Positions 37,265 to 46,656 of a stretch of 64,000 nt of DNA are shown here, in pieces. A program made the translations under genes and the position numbers. The notes beneath the pieces were generated by a model that saw only the letters and a list, made by a program, of their open reading frames with translations, was not told where the DNA came from and did no database searches. The first letter of the stretch is position 1; each line of letters begins with the position of its first letter. Source of the stretch: Pseudomonas sp. HOU2 (GTDB lineage: Bacteria; Pseudomonadota; Gammaproteobacteria; Pseudomonadales; Pseudomonadaceae); NCBI RefSeq assembly GCF_040729435.1, contig NZ_CP160398.1, positions 3,038,001 to 3,102,000 on the forward strand, in the 5' to 3' direction.

Positions 37265-38686
37265 ATGACCCTGTATGTGAACCTCGCCGAGCTACTCGGC
37301 ACCCGCATCGAACAAGGCTTCTACCGTCCTGGCGATCGCCTGCCTTCGGTGCGCGCCTTGAGCGTAGAACATGGGGTCAGCCTGAGCACGGTGCAGCAGG
37401 CTTATCGCATGCTTGAAGACAGTGGTCTGGCGACACCGAAACCCAAGTCCGGCTACTTCGTGCCGGTGGGCCGCGAGCTACCGGAGCTGCCTGCGGTCGG
37501 GCGCCCGGCGCAGCGGCCGGTGGAGATTTCGCAGTGGGATCAGGTACTGGAGCTGATTCGCGCGGTGCCGCGCAAGGACGTGGTGCAACTGGGTCGCGGC
37601 ATGCCCGACGTGACAACGCCCACCATGAAACCACTGCTGCGCGGACTGGCGCGGATCAGCCGTCGCCAGGACATGCCCGGTCTGTATTACGACAACATCC
37701 ACGGCACCCTCGAACTGCGCGAACAGATCGCCCGACTGATGCTCGATTCCGGCTGCCAGTTGAGCGCCAGCGAGCTGGTGATCACCACCGGTTGTCATGA
37801 AGCGCTGTCCACCAGCATCCACGCGATCTGCGAGCCGGGCGACATCGTCGCGGTGGATTCGCCGAGCTTTCATGGCGCCATGCAGACGCTCAAAGGGCTG
37901 GGCATGAAAGCCCTGGAAATCCCCACCGATCCACTGACCGGCATCAGCCTCGAAGCGCTGGAACTGGCGCTGGAGCAATGGCCGATCAAGGTCATCCAGA
38001 TCACGCCCAACTGCAACAATCCGCTCGGCTACATCATGCCGGAGGCGCGCAAACGCGCGTTGTTGACGCTGGCGCAGCGTTTCGACGTGGCGATCATCGA
38101 GGACGATGTGTATGGCGAACTGGCCTACACCTATCCGCGTCCGCGCACGATCAAGTCCTTCGACGAGGATGATCGCGTGCTGCTGTGCAGTTCGTTTTCC
38201 AAAACCCTGGCGCCAGGACTACGCATTGGTTGGGTCGCGCCGGGACGGTATCTGGAACGGGTGCTGCACATGAAATACATCAGCACCGGCTCCACCGCGC
38301 CACAACCACAAATTGCCATTGCCGAATTTCTCAAGGGTGGCTACTTCGAACCGCACTTGCGGCGGATGCGCACTCAATATCAGCGCAATCGCGACGTCAT
38401 GATCGACTGGGTCACCCGCTACTTCCCGGCCGGCACTCGCGCCAGCCGTCCACAGGGCAGCTTCATGCTCTGGGTCGAATTGCCGGAAGGTTTCGATACG
38501 CTGAAACTCAATCGTGCGTTGCATGACCAAGGCGTACAGATTGCCGTGGGCAGCATCTTTTCCGCCTCGGGCAAGTACCGCAATTGCCTGCGAATGAACT
38601 ACGCTGCCAAACCGACACCGCAGATCGAAGATGCGGTGCGCAAGGTCGGCGCAGCAGCAATCAGATTGCTGGCCGAAACCGACTGA
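37265..38686 (+). CDS. MocR-type transcriptional regulator (GntR-aminotransferase fusion)
   Basis: The protein has 473 residues. The GntR winged helix (about 1-72, LPSVRALSVEHGVSLSTVQQ) is fused to a fold-type I aminotransferase domain (about 100-470). The PLP aspartate and lysine regions are visible: IIEDDVYGELAYT and SSFSKTLAPGLRIGW with the Schiff-base lysine in SFSKT. MocR proteins use PLP and an amine or amino acid as signal, commonly for vitamin B6, GABA or taurine genes. The target and effector here are unknown; the divergent DUF1127 gene is one candidate. Confidence 0.93.
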   Translation: MTLYVNLAELLGTRIEQGFYRPGDRLPSVRALSVEHGVSLSTVQQAYRMLEDSGLATPKPKSGYFVPVGRELPELPAVGRPAQRPVEISQWDQVLELIRAVPRKDVVQLGRGMPDVTTPTMKPLLRGLARISRRQDMPGLYYDNIHGTLELREQIARLMLDSGCQLSASELVITTGCHEALSTSIHAICEPGDIVAVDSPSFHGAMQTLKGLGMKALEIPTDPLTGISLEALELALEQWPIKVIQITPNCNNPLGYIMPEARKRALLTLAQRFDVAIIEDDVYGELAYTYPRPRTIKSFDEDDRVLLCSSFSKTLAPGLRIGWVAPGRYLERVLHMKYISTGSTAPQPQIAIAEFLKGGYFEPHLRRMRTQYQRNRDVMIDWVTRYFPAGTRASRPQGSFMLWVELPEGFDTLKLNRALHDQGVQIAVGSIFSASGKYRNCLRMNYAAKPTPQIEDAVRKVGAAAIRLLAETD

Positions 38687-38746
38687 CCTTTTTCCAGTGA
38701 TCAGCGTCCATATGCCGACCTTAGCAGCCGACCGGAACGTTCCTAC

Positions 38747-40315
38747 GTGAGCTTCAGACAGCCCCTACTCGCTTTGCTGATGTTCGCCTCGCTCCTGAGC
38801 GGCTGCGCCAGCCTTGATGTACCCCGTGAGCCGAGCCAGGCCTTGCCGGCGGCGAAGTCCAGCTTCGGCCGCTCGATCCAGGCCCAGGCCGCGCCCTATC
38901 AGGGCCGTTCCGGCTTCCGCTTGCTGTCCAACAGCACCGAGGCGTTCACCGCTCGCGCCGAGCTGATCCGCAATGCACAAACCAGCCTCGACTTGCAGTA
39001 CTACATCGTCCATGACGGCGTCAGCACGCGGATGCTGGTGGAGGAACTGCTCAAGGCCGCCGACCGTGGCGTGCGCGTACGCATCCTGCTCGACGACACC
39101 ACCAGCGATGGTCTGGACACGATCATCGCCACGCTGGCGGCGCACCCACAGATCCAGATTCGCCTGTTCAATCCGCTGCACCTGGGCCGCAGCACTGGCG
39201 TGACCCGCGCCGCCGGACGCCTGTTCAATCTGTCGCTGCAACACCGGCGCATGCACAACAAGTTGTGGCTGGCGGACAACAGCGTGGCGATCGTCGGCGG
39301 ACGCAATCTGGGCGACGAATATTTCGATGCCGAGCCGAACCTGAATTTCACCGACATCGACATGCTCAGCGTGGGACCTGTGGCCGAGCAACTCGGACAC
39401 AGTTTCGACCAGTACTGGAACAGCGCGCTGAGCAAGCCGATCGACGAATTCCTCTCCAGCCAGCCGAGCGCCAAGGACCTGCAGAACACCCGCACGCGCC
39501 TGGAGGAGTCGCTGGAGGAAACTCGCAAACAGAACCATGCGCTGTATCAGCAGTTGATGACTTTCAAGACCGCGCCACGCATGGATATCTGGCGCAAGGA
39601 ACTGATCTGGGCCTGGAACCAGGCGCTGTGGGACGCACCGAGCAAGGTGCTGGCCAAGGACGAACCGGACCCGCAACTGCTGCTGACCACGCAACTGGCG
39701 CCGGAGCTACGTGGCGTCAGCAAAGAGCTGATCATGATCTCGGCGTACTTCGTACCCGGCCAGCCGGGACTGGTGTACCTGACCGGGCGTGCCGACGCCG
39801 GGGTCTCGGTAAGCCTGCTGACCAACTCACTGGAAGCCACCGATGTGCCGGCGGTACACGGCGGTTATGCGCCTTATCGCAAGGCGCTGCTGGAGCACGG
39901 GGTGAAACTGTATGAGCTGCGCCGTCAGCCTGGGGATAACTATGGCAGCGGCCCGCATCTGTTCTACAGCAAGTCTTTCCGTGGTTCGGATTCCAGTCTG
40001 CACAGCAAGGCGATGATTTTCGACCGGCAGAAAGCATTCATCGGCTCGTTCAATTTCGACCCGCGCTCGGTATTGTGGAACACCGAAGTCGGGGTTCTGG
40101 TGGACAGCCCGGAACTGGCCGAACATGTGCGCGAACTGGCGCTGCAAGGCATGGCGCCGGCCCTGAGTTATCAGGCGAAACTGCAGGATGGCAAGATTGT
40201 CTGGGTGACCGAGGACAACGGCCAGATGCACACGCTGACCAAGGAACCGGGGAGCTGGTGGCGGCGCTTCAATGCTTGGTTCAGCACCAGCGTCGGCCTC
40301 GAGCGGATGCTTTGA
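38747..40315 (+). CDS. Phospholipase D-family lipoprotein
   Basis: The product is 522 residues from a GTG start. A lipoprotein signal ends in LLSGC with Cys20. Two HKD motifs define the PLD superfamily: HNKLWLADNSVAIVGGRN (near 167-184) and HSKAMIFDRQKAFIGSFN (near 421-438). Enzymes of this type hydrolyse or transfer phosphatidyl groups, as in cardiolipin synthesis; a membrane-anchored role facing the periplasm is expected. In P. aeruginosa a PLD-type gene is recalled near this locus. The substrate is unknown. Confidence 0.9.
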   Translation: MSFRQPLLALLMFASLLSGCASLDVPREPSQALPAAKSSFGRSIQAQAAPYQGRSGFRLLSNSTEAFTARAELIRNAQTSLDLQYYIVHDGVSTRMLVEELLKAADRGVRVRILLDDTTSDGLDTIIATLAAHPQIQIRLFNPLHLGRSTGVTRAAGRLFNLSLQHRRMHNKLWLADNSVAIVGGRNLGDEYFDAEPNLNFTDIDMLSVGPVAEQLGHSFDQYWNSALSKPIDEFLSSQPSAKDLQNTRTRLEESLEETRKQNHALYQQLMTFKTAPRMDIWRKELIWAWNQALWDAPSKVLAKDEPDPQLLLTTQLAPELRGVSKELIMISAYFVPGQPGLVYLTGRADAGVSVSLLTNSLEATDVPAVHGGYAPYRKALLEHGVKLYELRRQPGDNYGSGPHLFYSKSFRGSDSSLHSKAMIFDRQKAFIGSFNFDPRSVLWNTEVGVLVDSPELAEHVRELALQGMAPALSYQAKLQDGKIVWVTEDNGQMHTLTKEPGSWWRRFNAWFSTSVGLERML

Positions 40316-40321
40316 AAAAGC

Positions 40322-40398
40322 AAAAGATCGCAGCCTGCGGCAGCTCCTACAGGGAAAACGCATTCCAGTGTAGGAGCTGCCGCAGGCTGCGATCTTTT
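40322..40398. repeat. REP-like doublet, GATCGCAGCCTGCGGCAGC class
   Basis: AAAAGATCGCAGCCTGCGGC and its inverted copy meet over a 20-base spacer, separating the convergent PLD and MFS genes. Pairing is almost perfect over 33 bases, so it could also act as a bidirectional terminator. Confidence 0.85.
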
Positions 40399-40402
40399 GA
40401 CC

Positions 40403-41545
40403 TTAAGCCGTTTGCGCCGCCCCGAATGCACCTTGGCGCATCAGCAGAATCACCAATCCAAACGCCCCCGCCGCCATCAACAACGGCAACGCATGCCCGC
40501 TGATCCACTGACTGCCCGCCCCCGCCAGCAAAGGCCCGATCAGACAACCCACACCCCACAGCTGCGCAATGTGCGCATTGGCCCGCACCAGCGCATCGTC
40601 GCGATAACGCTCGCCGATCAGGATCAGCGACAGAGTGAACAAGCCACCGGCACTGGCCCCGAACAACACCCACAACGGCCAGATCAGCAGCGTATCGATC
40701 AGCATTGGAATCGCCAGGCTCGACAGCATCAGGATCACTGCGCAACCGGTGAACAACGTGCGTCGCGACAGATAATCCGCCAACGCGCCAATCGGCAGCT
40801 GCAGCAGCGCGTCGCCGACCACCACGGTGCTGACCATCGCCAACGCAATCTCGGCGGTGAAGCCCTGCTGCAGGCAATACACCGGCAACAACGTGAGGAT
40901 CATCGCCTCGAACGCGGCGAACAGTGACACCGCCCAGGCAATCGCCGGCAGCTCGCGGGCAAAACCCCACAGATCGCTGAACGTCACGCTGCTGGACTCA
41001 CTGCTCGGCGCACCGCTGCGGCCCATCAACAGCAATGGCGAAACCGTCAGCAGCCCGACCCCGACCCAGAACCCATAATCATGTTCAGTGCCCAGCGCGC
41101 CCAGCAGCAGCGGACCAGACAGTTGGCTCAATGCATAACTGCTGCCATACAGAGCGACCAGGCGCCCGCGCCAGTTCTCCACTACCAACTGGTTGATCCA
41201 GCTCTCGCCGAGGATGAATACGATGGTCAGAATCACCCCGATCATCAGGCGCAGCACCAGCCATACCGGATAACTCGGCAACAGCGCCAGCAAGCCGATC
41301 GACAACGCCCCGGCCCACAGGCACAGGCGCATGAGGTTGGCGGTGCCGAAACGTGCCGCCAGATGACTGGAAATCTTCGCCCCCAGCAACACGCCAATGG
41401 CCGGCATCGCCGCCATCACACCGATGGCAAAAGAACCGTAACCCCAGCCCTCCAGGCGCAACGACACCAGCGGCATGCTGACCCCCAGGGCCAGACCGAC
41501 ACTCAAGACAGACGCCAACACGGCGAAATACGTCGCCCAACGCAT
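40403..41545 (-). CDS. MFS transporter
   Basis: The transporter has 380 residues and twelve membrane segments, starting MRWATYFAVLASVLSVGLAL after an AGGAG site; the longer frame upstream is repeat sequence. The family motif appears in ALADYLSRRTLF between TM6 and TM8 and ISSHLAARFG between TM2 and TM3. Short MFS proteins of this YcaD/major facilitator type lack known substrates. In PAO1 an MFS gene also precedes the kauB gene, so polyamine or aminoacid transport is possible but unproven. Confidence 0.9.
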   Translation of the reverse strand: MRWATYFAVLASVLSVGLALGVSMPLVSLRLEGWGYGSFAIGVMAAMPAIGVLLGAKISSHLAARFGTANLMRLCLWAGALSIGLLALLPSYPVWLVLRLMIGVILTIVFILGESWINQLVVENWRGRLVALYGSSYALSQLSGPLLLGALGTEHDYGFWVGVGLLTVSPLLLMGRSGAPSSESSSVTFSDLWGFARELPAIAWAVSLFAAFEAMILTLLPVYCLQQGFTAEIALAMVSTVVVGDALLQLPIGALADYLSRRTLFTGCAVILMLSSLAIPMLIDTLLIWPLWVLFGASAGGLFTLSLILIGERYRDDALVRANAHIAQLWGVGCLIGPLLAGAGSQWISGHALPLLMAAGAFGLVILLMRQGAFGAAQTA

Positions 41546-41590
41546 GGTCCACGCTCCTGTGGATATTTTTATGTGCGCCACAAAACCAAA

Positions 41591-41737
41591 TGTGGGAGCA
41601 AACCCTGTAGTGAGGGGATTCATCCCGACAGGTCGCGCAGCGACCTCAAAACCTGCACCATCAGATGCAATGGTTTTGCGACTGCTTCGCAGCCGATCGG
41701 GGATAAATCCCCTCACCACAGAGACTTGCTCCCACAG
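41591..41737. repeat. Nested composite REP structure
   Basis: An outer inverted pair (TGTGGGAGCAAAC with TTGCTCCCACA) encloses a second one (TAGTGAGGGGATTCATCCC with GGGATAAATCCCCTCACCA), which encloses GGTCGCGCAGCGACC. Three levels of dyad symmetry mark a composite of two REP families. Confidence 0.8.
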
Positions 41738-41788
41738 GGAGCTCTGTTCGATTCGGGAGCCTGATTCACTCAGGCTCCCATCAACGAT

Positions 41789-43282
41789 TTACAGCTTGAT
41801 CCACGTCGCTTTCAGCTCGGTGTACTTGTCGAACGCGTGCAGCGACTTGTCGCGACCGTTGCCCGACTGCTTGAAGCCGCCGAACGGTGCGGTCATGTCG
41901 CCACCGTCGTACTGGTTGACCCACACGCTGCCGGCGCGCAGCGCTTTGGCAGTCAGGTGCGCCTTGGAGATGTCCTGAGTCCATACCGCGGCGGCCAGGC
42001 CATACGGCGTGTCGTTGGCGATCTGGATCGCTTCTTCGGCGGTATCGAAGGCGATGACCGACAGCACCGGGCCGAAGATCTCTTCCTGAGCGATCTTCAT
42101 CGCGTTGCTCACACCGTCGAAAATCGTCGGCTCGACGTAAGTACCGCCGGTTTCCTGGAGGATGCGCTTGCCGCCCGCCACCAGTTTGGCGCCATCGCTG
42201 TGACCGGATTCGATGTACGACAGCACGGTGTTCATCTGCTGGGTATCGACCAGCGCACCAACGTTGGTCGCCGGATCCAGCGGGTTGCCCGGCTTCCAGG
42301 TTTTCAGCGCCTCAATCACCATCGGCAGGAATTTGTCCTTGATCGAACGCTCGACCAGCAGACGCGAACCGGCGGTGCAGACTTCGCCCTGGTTGAAGGC
42401 AATGGCACTGGCGGCGGATTCGGCAGCGGCTTGCAGGTCCGGCGCATCGGCGAAGACGATGTTCGGGCTCTTGCCGCCGGCTTCCAGCCACACGCGCTTC
42501 ATGTTCGATTCGCCGGAGTAGATCATCAGCTGCTTGGCGATCTTGGTCGAACCGGTGAACACCAGGGTGTCGACATCGTTGTGCAGCGCCAGCGCCTTGC
42601 CAACGGTGTGGCCGTAGCCCGGCAGCACGTTGAGCACGCCTTTTGGAATGCCGGCCTCAACGGCCAGCGCAGCGATGCGGATGGCGGTCAGCGGGGACTT
42701 TTCCGACGGCTTGAGGATCACCGAGTTACCGGTCGACAGCGCCGGGCCGAGTTTCCAGCAGGCCATCATCAACGGGAAGTTCCACGGCACGATGGCGCCG
42801 ACCACGCCCACCGGCTCGCGGGTCACCAGACCCAGTTGATCGTGCGGCGTGGCGGCGACTTCGTCGTAGATCTTGTCGATCGCCTCACCGCTCCAGCTCA
42901 GCGCTTGCGCCGCGCCCGGGACGTCGATGTACAGCGAGTCGCTGATCGGCTTGCCCATGTCGAGGGTTTCGAGCAACGCCAGCTCTTCAGCGTGCTGCTT
43001 AAGCAGGCTGGCGAAACGAATCATGGTGGCTTTGCGTTTGGTCGGCGCCAGGCGCGACCAAACGCCGGAATTGAAGGTGGCGCGGGCGTTTTCCACGGCG
43101 CGCTGGGCGTCGGCGGCATCACAGCTGGCGATCTTGCCCAGCAGACGGCCATCGACCGGACTGATGCACTCGAAAGTCTCGCCGGAGACGGCGTCGGTGT
43201 ATTCGCCGTTGAGGTAGGCACGGCCTTCGATCTTCAGGTCGCGAGCACGTTGTTCCCAATCGGCACGAGTCAGGGTGGTCAT
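41789..43282 (-). CDS. Aldehyde dehydrogenase for polyamine/aminoaldehyde oxidation (PauC/KauB)
   Basis: The enzyme has 497 residues, the standard ALDH length. Catalytic C302 lies in FNQGEVCTAG and E267 in WLEAGGKSPN, and VFTGSTKIAKQ is the NAD(P) loop. The sequence and the location near the pau-type oxidase match KauB/PauC of pseudomonads, which oxidises 4-guanidinobutyraldehyde and gamma-glutamyl aminoaldehydes from arginine and polyamine breakdown. AGGAGGA sits just upstream of the ATG. PauR is the expected regulator. Confidence 0.9.
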   Translation of the reverse strand: MTTLTRADWEQRARDLKIEGRAYLNGEYTDAVSGETFECISPVDGRLLGKIASCDAADAQRAVENARATFNSGVWSRLAPTKRKATMIRFASLLKQHAEELALLETLDMGKPISDSLYIDVPGAAQALSWSGEAIDKIYDEVAATPHDQLGLVTREPVGVVGAIVPWNFPLMMACWKLGPALSTGNSVILKPSEKSPLTAIRIAALAVEAGIPKGVLNVLPGYGHTVGKALALHNDVDTLVFTGSTKIAKQLMIYSGESNMKRVWLEAGGKSPNIVFADAPDLQAAAESAASAIAFNQGEVCTAGSRLLVERSIKDKFLPMVIEALKTWKPGNPLDPATNVGALVDTQQMNTVLSYIESGHSDGAKLVAGGKRILQETGGTYVEPTIFDGVSNAMKIAQEEIFGPVLSVIAFDTAEEAIQIANDTPYGLAAAVWTQDISKAHLTAKALRAGSVWVNQYDGGDMTAPFGGFKQSGNGRDKSLHAFDKYTELKATWIKL

Positions 43283-43516
43283 TCGAGTGTCCTCCTCTTG
43301 TTGAATAGAGCGCCGCGTTCTTCGCGGTCGTCTTCAGGAATGCTGCCCGGCCAGCCTGCTTTTCGGCCCAAGGCACCCGCCACCCTAAACCAGCGGCCGG
43401 GGTTGTTTCAATATATTTGACATAAGCGCGCCATACGCCCTTGCGGTGTTCATTTTAATAAACATAGACTTTGACCCTTTCAAGCCACCGCGCCGTCATC
43501 ACGGGAGAAAACAACA

Positions 43517-43879
43517 ATGAACATCCAGAACGTCGTCGACATCAGCCTGACCAGCAGCGAAGCCGAACGCTATCGCCCGGACCCGGCCAAAGTGCTCAAG
43601 GGCGACCCAGAGCAAGCGGTGTTCAATCAGTACGACAGCCCTTGTGGGCAAATGGGTGTTGGCGTGTGGGAAGGCGCGGTCGGGCAGTGGACGGTGAACT
43701 ACACCGAGCATGAATACTGCGAAATCCTGCAGGGGGTCTCGGTGTTGCGTGACAGCGATGGCAATGCCAAGACCTTGCGTGTTGGCGATCGCTTTGTGAT
43801 TCCGGCCGGCTTTCGCGGCACCTGGGAAGTGCTGGAGGCTTGCCGCAAGATCTATGTGATCTTTGAACAGAAGGCCTGA
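43517..43879 (+). CDS. Cupin domain protein (DUF861 type)
   Basis: The protein has 120 residues forming a single cupin barrel. Typical elements are VGQWTVNYTEHEYCEILQG (54-72) and VGDRFVIPAGFRGTWEVLE (88-106), the second beginning the GDxxxxPxG motif. It resembles the DUF861/(S)-ureidoglycine aminohydrolase-like cupins often paired with amino acid catabolic genes; metal binding is uncertain because few histidines are present. It is divergent from the aldehyde dehydrogenase with 234 bases between, so it may belong to the same regulon. Confidence 0.85.
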   Translation: MNIQNVVDISLTSSEAERYRPDPAKVLKGDPEQAVFNQYDSPCGQMGVGVWEGAVGQWTVNYTEHEYCEILQGVSVLRDSDGNAKTLRVGDRFVIPAGFRGTWEVLEACRKIYVIFEQKA

Positions 43880-43903
43880 GTCTTCCGCTGGCTGATCTGG
43901 CCC

Positions 43904-43995
43904 TATCGCTGGCAAGCCAGCTCCCACAGGTTTTGTGGTGAACACAAATTTTGTGCATACCGGCGATCATTGTGGGAGCTGGCTTGCCAGCGATG
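43904..43995. repeat. REP doublet (REPIN), GCTGGCAAGCC class
   Basis: TATCGCTGGCAAGCCAGCTC and its inverted copy lie across about 40 bases, between the cupin gene and the rpmG terminator. Confidence 0.88.
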
Positions 43996-44030
43996 AGGCC
44001 CGACGAGACACCGCAGAAATCCGAGGCAAC

Positions 44031-44066
44031 AAAAAAGGCCCGTATCGTGAGATACGGGCCTTTTTC
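44031..44066. terminator. Bidirectional intrinsic terminator of rpmB-rpmG
   Basis: AAAAAGGCCCGTATC pairs with GATACGGGCCTTTTT around GTGA. It is a very strong hairpin 20 bases past the rpmG stop codon. Confidence 0.9.
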
Positions 44067-44085
44067 GTAAGTCGGGAAAAATCAA

Positions 44086-44241
44086 TTACTTGATTTTGCC
44101 TTCCTTGTAGATCACGTGCTTGCGAACAACCGGATCATATTTCTTGATCTCGATTTTGTCCGGAGTAGTACGCTTGTTCTTGTCGGTAGTGTAGAAGTGA
44201 CCAGTACCGGCGCTCGAGATCAAACGAATCAATTCACGCAT
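44086..44241 (-). CDS. rpmG: 50S ribosomal protein L33
   Basis: The protein has 51 residues, [20 protein letters not shown] at the N-terminus and [18 protein letters not shown] at the end, the length and pattern of bacterial L33. It lacks the CxxC zinc ribbon of the alternative C+ form, so it is the zinc-free type. It sits 11 bases after rpmB, the normal rpmB-rpmG operon, and is followed by a strong terminator. Confidence 0.97.
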   Translation of the reverse strand: MRELIRLISSAGTGHFYTTDKNKRTTPDKIEIKKYDPVVRKHVIYKEGKIK

Positions 44242-44252
44242 GATTAGCTCCC

Positions 44253-44486
44253 TTAAATCTTGCCATCGCGGCGAAGTTCGGCGAGCACGACACTGATGCC
44301 ACGCTTGTCGATGATGCGCATGCCTTTGGCAGATACGCGCAGACGCACAAAACGTTTCTCTTCTTCAACCCAGAAGCGGTGATGCTGCAGGTTCGGCAGG
44401 AAACGACGACGGGTTTTGTTGTTTGCGTGGGAAATGTTATTCCCGGTTACCGGACCCTTACCGGTAACTTGACATACTCTCGACAT
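44253..44486 (-). CDS. rpmB: 50S ribosomal protein L28
   Basis: The protein has 77 residues beginning [20 protein letters not shown], with the conserved [19 protein letters not shown] and [15 protein letters not shown]. It is basic, binds 23S rRNA in the large subunit, and is first in the rpmB-rpmG operon. A good sigma-70 promoter lies about 150 bases upstream, leaving a leader of about 140 bases. Confidence 0.97.
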   Translation of the reverse strand: MSRVCQVTGKGPVTGNNISHANNKTRRRFLPNLQHHRFWVEEEKRFVRLRVSAKGMRIIDKRGISVVLAELRRDGKI

Positions 44487-44510
44487 GCCTCAGCCCTCTA
44501 AAACCACATG

Positions 44511-44531
44511 CCCAACCCGGCATGGGTTGGC
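44511..44531 (-). promoter_or_regulatory. Hairpin in the rpmB mRNA leader
   Basis: GCCAACCC and GGGTTGGG arms form a seven-base stem with a five-base loop 25 bases before rpmB. A second perfect palindrome (GGCGCC-A-GGCGCC) lies at 44552-44564. Ribosomal protein leaders often carry autoregulatory structure; that role is inference. Confidence 0.4.
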
Positions 44532-44634
44532 CGCTTAATCTCTCAGTCATTTGGCGCCAGGCGCCGCGTTTCTTTAGAGGTCTTACCGGCTACACCTACA
44601 GTGAAGGAACCGGGCCCCTAGAAAAGAGCGCTGC

Positions 44635-44663
44635 TTTATACCAGAAAGACCGGGGTGCAACAA
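44635..44663 (-). promoter_or_regulatory. Sigma-70 promoter of rpmB-rpmG
   Basis: On the minus strand TTGTTG (44663-44658), a 17-base spacer and TATAAA (44640-44635) give a good promoter. The 445-base gap between rpmB and the SBP gene otherwise shows no gene. Confidence 0.6.
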
Positions 44664-44931
44664 CAATGGATGTGCAATCAACCGGCAAAAAGGCGCATTT
44701 TCCACCTGCGGACGCTTTGGATAAAGGCTGAGGCGAGTTTTGACCACTCGTCGCAGAAAACCGCCCTTACCGACGTTTCTGACTTTTCGCAGCGCGTCGC
44801 GGTCAGAAAAACGCCACTGACCTGCCCCAAAAATACAAAAAGGGGATAGTCATTTGCAATCCAGCCCTCTAGGGTAACCCTTTTCCAGACTGCACCTGCA
44901 GATGGCCTTCGATCTGTAAAGGAAGCCGACC

Positions 44932-46518
44932 ATGCGCCTCGCTGCCCTACCCCTGTTGCTCGCCCCGCTTCTGCTGAGCCCCCTGGCCCAGGCCGCCGCC
45001 CTGAGCGTCTGCACCGAGGCCAGCCCCGAAGGGTTCGACGTGGTGCAATACAACTCGCTGACCACCACCAACGCTTCGGCCGACGTGCTGATGAACCGCC
45101 TGGTGGACTTCGACACCGCCAGCGGCAAAGTCGTGCCGAGCCTGGCCGATAGCTGGGAAGTCAGCCCCGACGGTCTCAGTTACGTGTTCAAACTGCACCC
45201 GCAGGTGAAGTTTCACAGCACTGACTATTTCAAACCAAGCCGTACGCTGACCGCTGAAGACGTCAAATTCAGCTTCGACCGCATGCTCGATCCGGCCAAC
45301 CCATGGCACAAAGTCGCGCAAAGCGGCTTCCCGCACGCTCAATCCATGCAGTTGCCGGCGCTGATCAAGAAGATCGACGCGCTCGACCCGCTGACCGTGC
45401 GCTTTACCCTCGACCACCCGGATTCGACGTTCCTCGCGACCCTGAGCATGGGTTTCGCCTCCATCTATTCCGCCGAATATGCGGACAAGCTGCTCAAGGC
45501 CGATGCGACCGACAAGCTCAACAGCCAGCCGATCGGCACCGGTCCGTTTGTGTTCACGCGCTTCCAGAAAGACGCTTCGGTGCGCTACCGGGCCAACCCG
45601 GACTACTTTGGCGGCAAGCCGGCGGTCGATCCGCTGATCTTCGCCATCACCCCGGATGCCAACGTGCGCCTGCAAAAGCTGCGGCGCAACGAGTGCCAGA
45701 TCGCTCTGTCGCCAAAACCGCTGGACGTGAAGGCTGCGCAGGAAGAGCCGACGCTGAAAGTAGAAAAGACTGACGCGTTCATGACCGCTTTCGTCGGCAT
45801 CAACAGCCAGCACCCACCGTTGGACAAACCGGAAGTCCGCCAGGCGATCAACCTCGCTTTCGACAAGGCCAACTACGTCAAAGCCGTGTTCGAAGATACC
45901 GCCGAACCCGCCAACGGCCCTTACCCGCCGAACACCTGGAGCTACGCGAAGAACCTGCCGGGCTATCCGCACGACGTGGCCAAAGCCAAGGCGTTGCTGG
46001 CCAAGGCCGGACTCAAGGACGGCTTCCAGACCACCATCTGGACGCGTCCGTCCGGCAGTCTGCTTAATCCGAATCCGAGTCTGGGCGCCCAGTTGCTGCA
46101 ATCGGACTTGGCGGAAATCGGCATTCAGGCGGAAATCCGCGTGATCGAGTGGGGCGAACTGATCCGCCGCGCCAAGGCTGGCGAGCATGACCTGCTGTTC
46201 ATGGGCTGGGCCGGCGACAACGGCGACCCGGACAACTTCCTCACGCCGCAGTTTTCCTGCGCGGCGGTCAAGTCCGGCACCAACTTCGCCCGCTACTGCA
46301 ATGCCGATCTGGACAAGCTGATCAGCGCCGGCAAGACCACCAGCGAACAGGGCGTGCGCACCAAGCTGTACGAACAGGCGCAGGCGCAGATTCAGCAGCA
46401 GGCGCTGTGGCTGCCACTGGCGCATCCGACCGCCTATGCACTGACGCGCAAGGATGTGCAGGGTTATTCGGTTAGTCCGTTCGGGCGGCAGGACTACTCG
46501 AAGGTCAACCTGAAATAA
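44932..46518 (+). CDS. Peptide ABC transporter substrate-binding protein (DppA-like)
   Basis: The protein has 528 residues with a cleavable signal (MRLAALPLLLAPLLLSPLAQ, cut after AQA). The SBP family 5 signature is present: ASADVLMNRLVDFDTASGKV then PSLADSWEVSPDGLSYVFKL (about 60-80) and the C-terminal LWLPLAHPTAYALTRKDVQGY. It delivers di- or oligopeptides to a DppBCDF-type permease in the inner membrane. No permease genes are adjacent, so it must use one encoded elsewhere. Orthologues occur at this locus after rpmB in other pseudomonads. A GGAAG site precedes the ATG. Confidence 0.93.
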   Translation: MRLAALPLLLAPLLLSPLAQAAALSVCTEASPEGFDVVQYNSLTTTNASADVLMNRLVDFDTASGKVVPSLADSWEVSPDGLSYVFKLHPQVKFHSTDYFKPSRTLTAEDVKFSFDRMLDPANPWHKVAQSGFPHAQSMQLPALIKKIDALDPLTVRFTLDHPDSTFLATLSMGFASIYSAEYADKLLKADATDKLNSQPIGTGPFVFTRFQKDASVRYRANPDYFGGKPAVDPLIFAITPDANVRLQKLRRNECQIALSPKPLDVKAAQEEPTLKVEKTDAFMTAFVGINSQHPPLDKPEVRQAINLAFDKANYVKAVFEDTAEPANGPYPPNTWSYAKNLPGYPHDVAKAKALLAKAGLKDGFQTTIWTRPSGSLLNPNPSLGAQLLQSDLAEIGIQAEIRVIEWGELIRRAKAGEHDLLFMGWAGDNGDPDNFLTPQFSCAAVKSGTNFARYCNADLDKLISAGKTTSEQGVRTKLYEQAQAQIQQQALWLPLAHPTAYALTRKDVQGYSVSPFGRQDYSKVNLK

Positions 46519-46543
46519 CCCACGTTACTGTGGGAAAAACCTC

Positions 46544-46638
46544 TGTGGCGAGGGAGCTTGCTCCCGCTTGAGTGCGCAGCGCTCACAAGCTTTTCAGGGC
46601 CGCTGCGCAGCCCGGCGGGAGCAAGCTCCCTCGCCACA
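46544..46638. repeat. REP doublet (REPIN), GTGGCGAGGG class
   Basis: Inverted TGTGGCGAGGGAGCTTGCTC units with a 45-base spacer separate the convergent SBP and radC genes. Confidence 0.88.
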
Positions 46639-46656
46639 AGAGTGCACTTCTGCGTT

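Noticed and set aside
44522..44731. Plus-strand 69-codon frame upstream of the SBP gene
   Set aside because: It runs through the rpmB promoter and leader hairpins and lacks a ribosome binding site.
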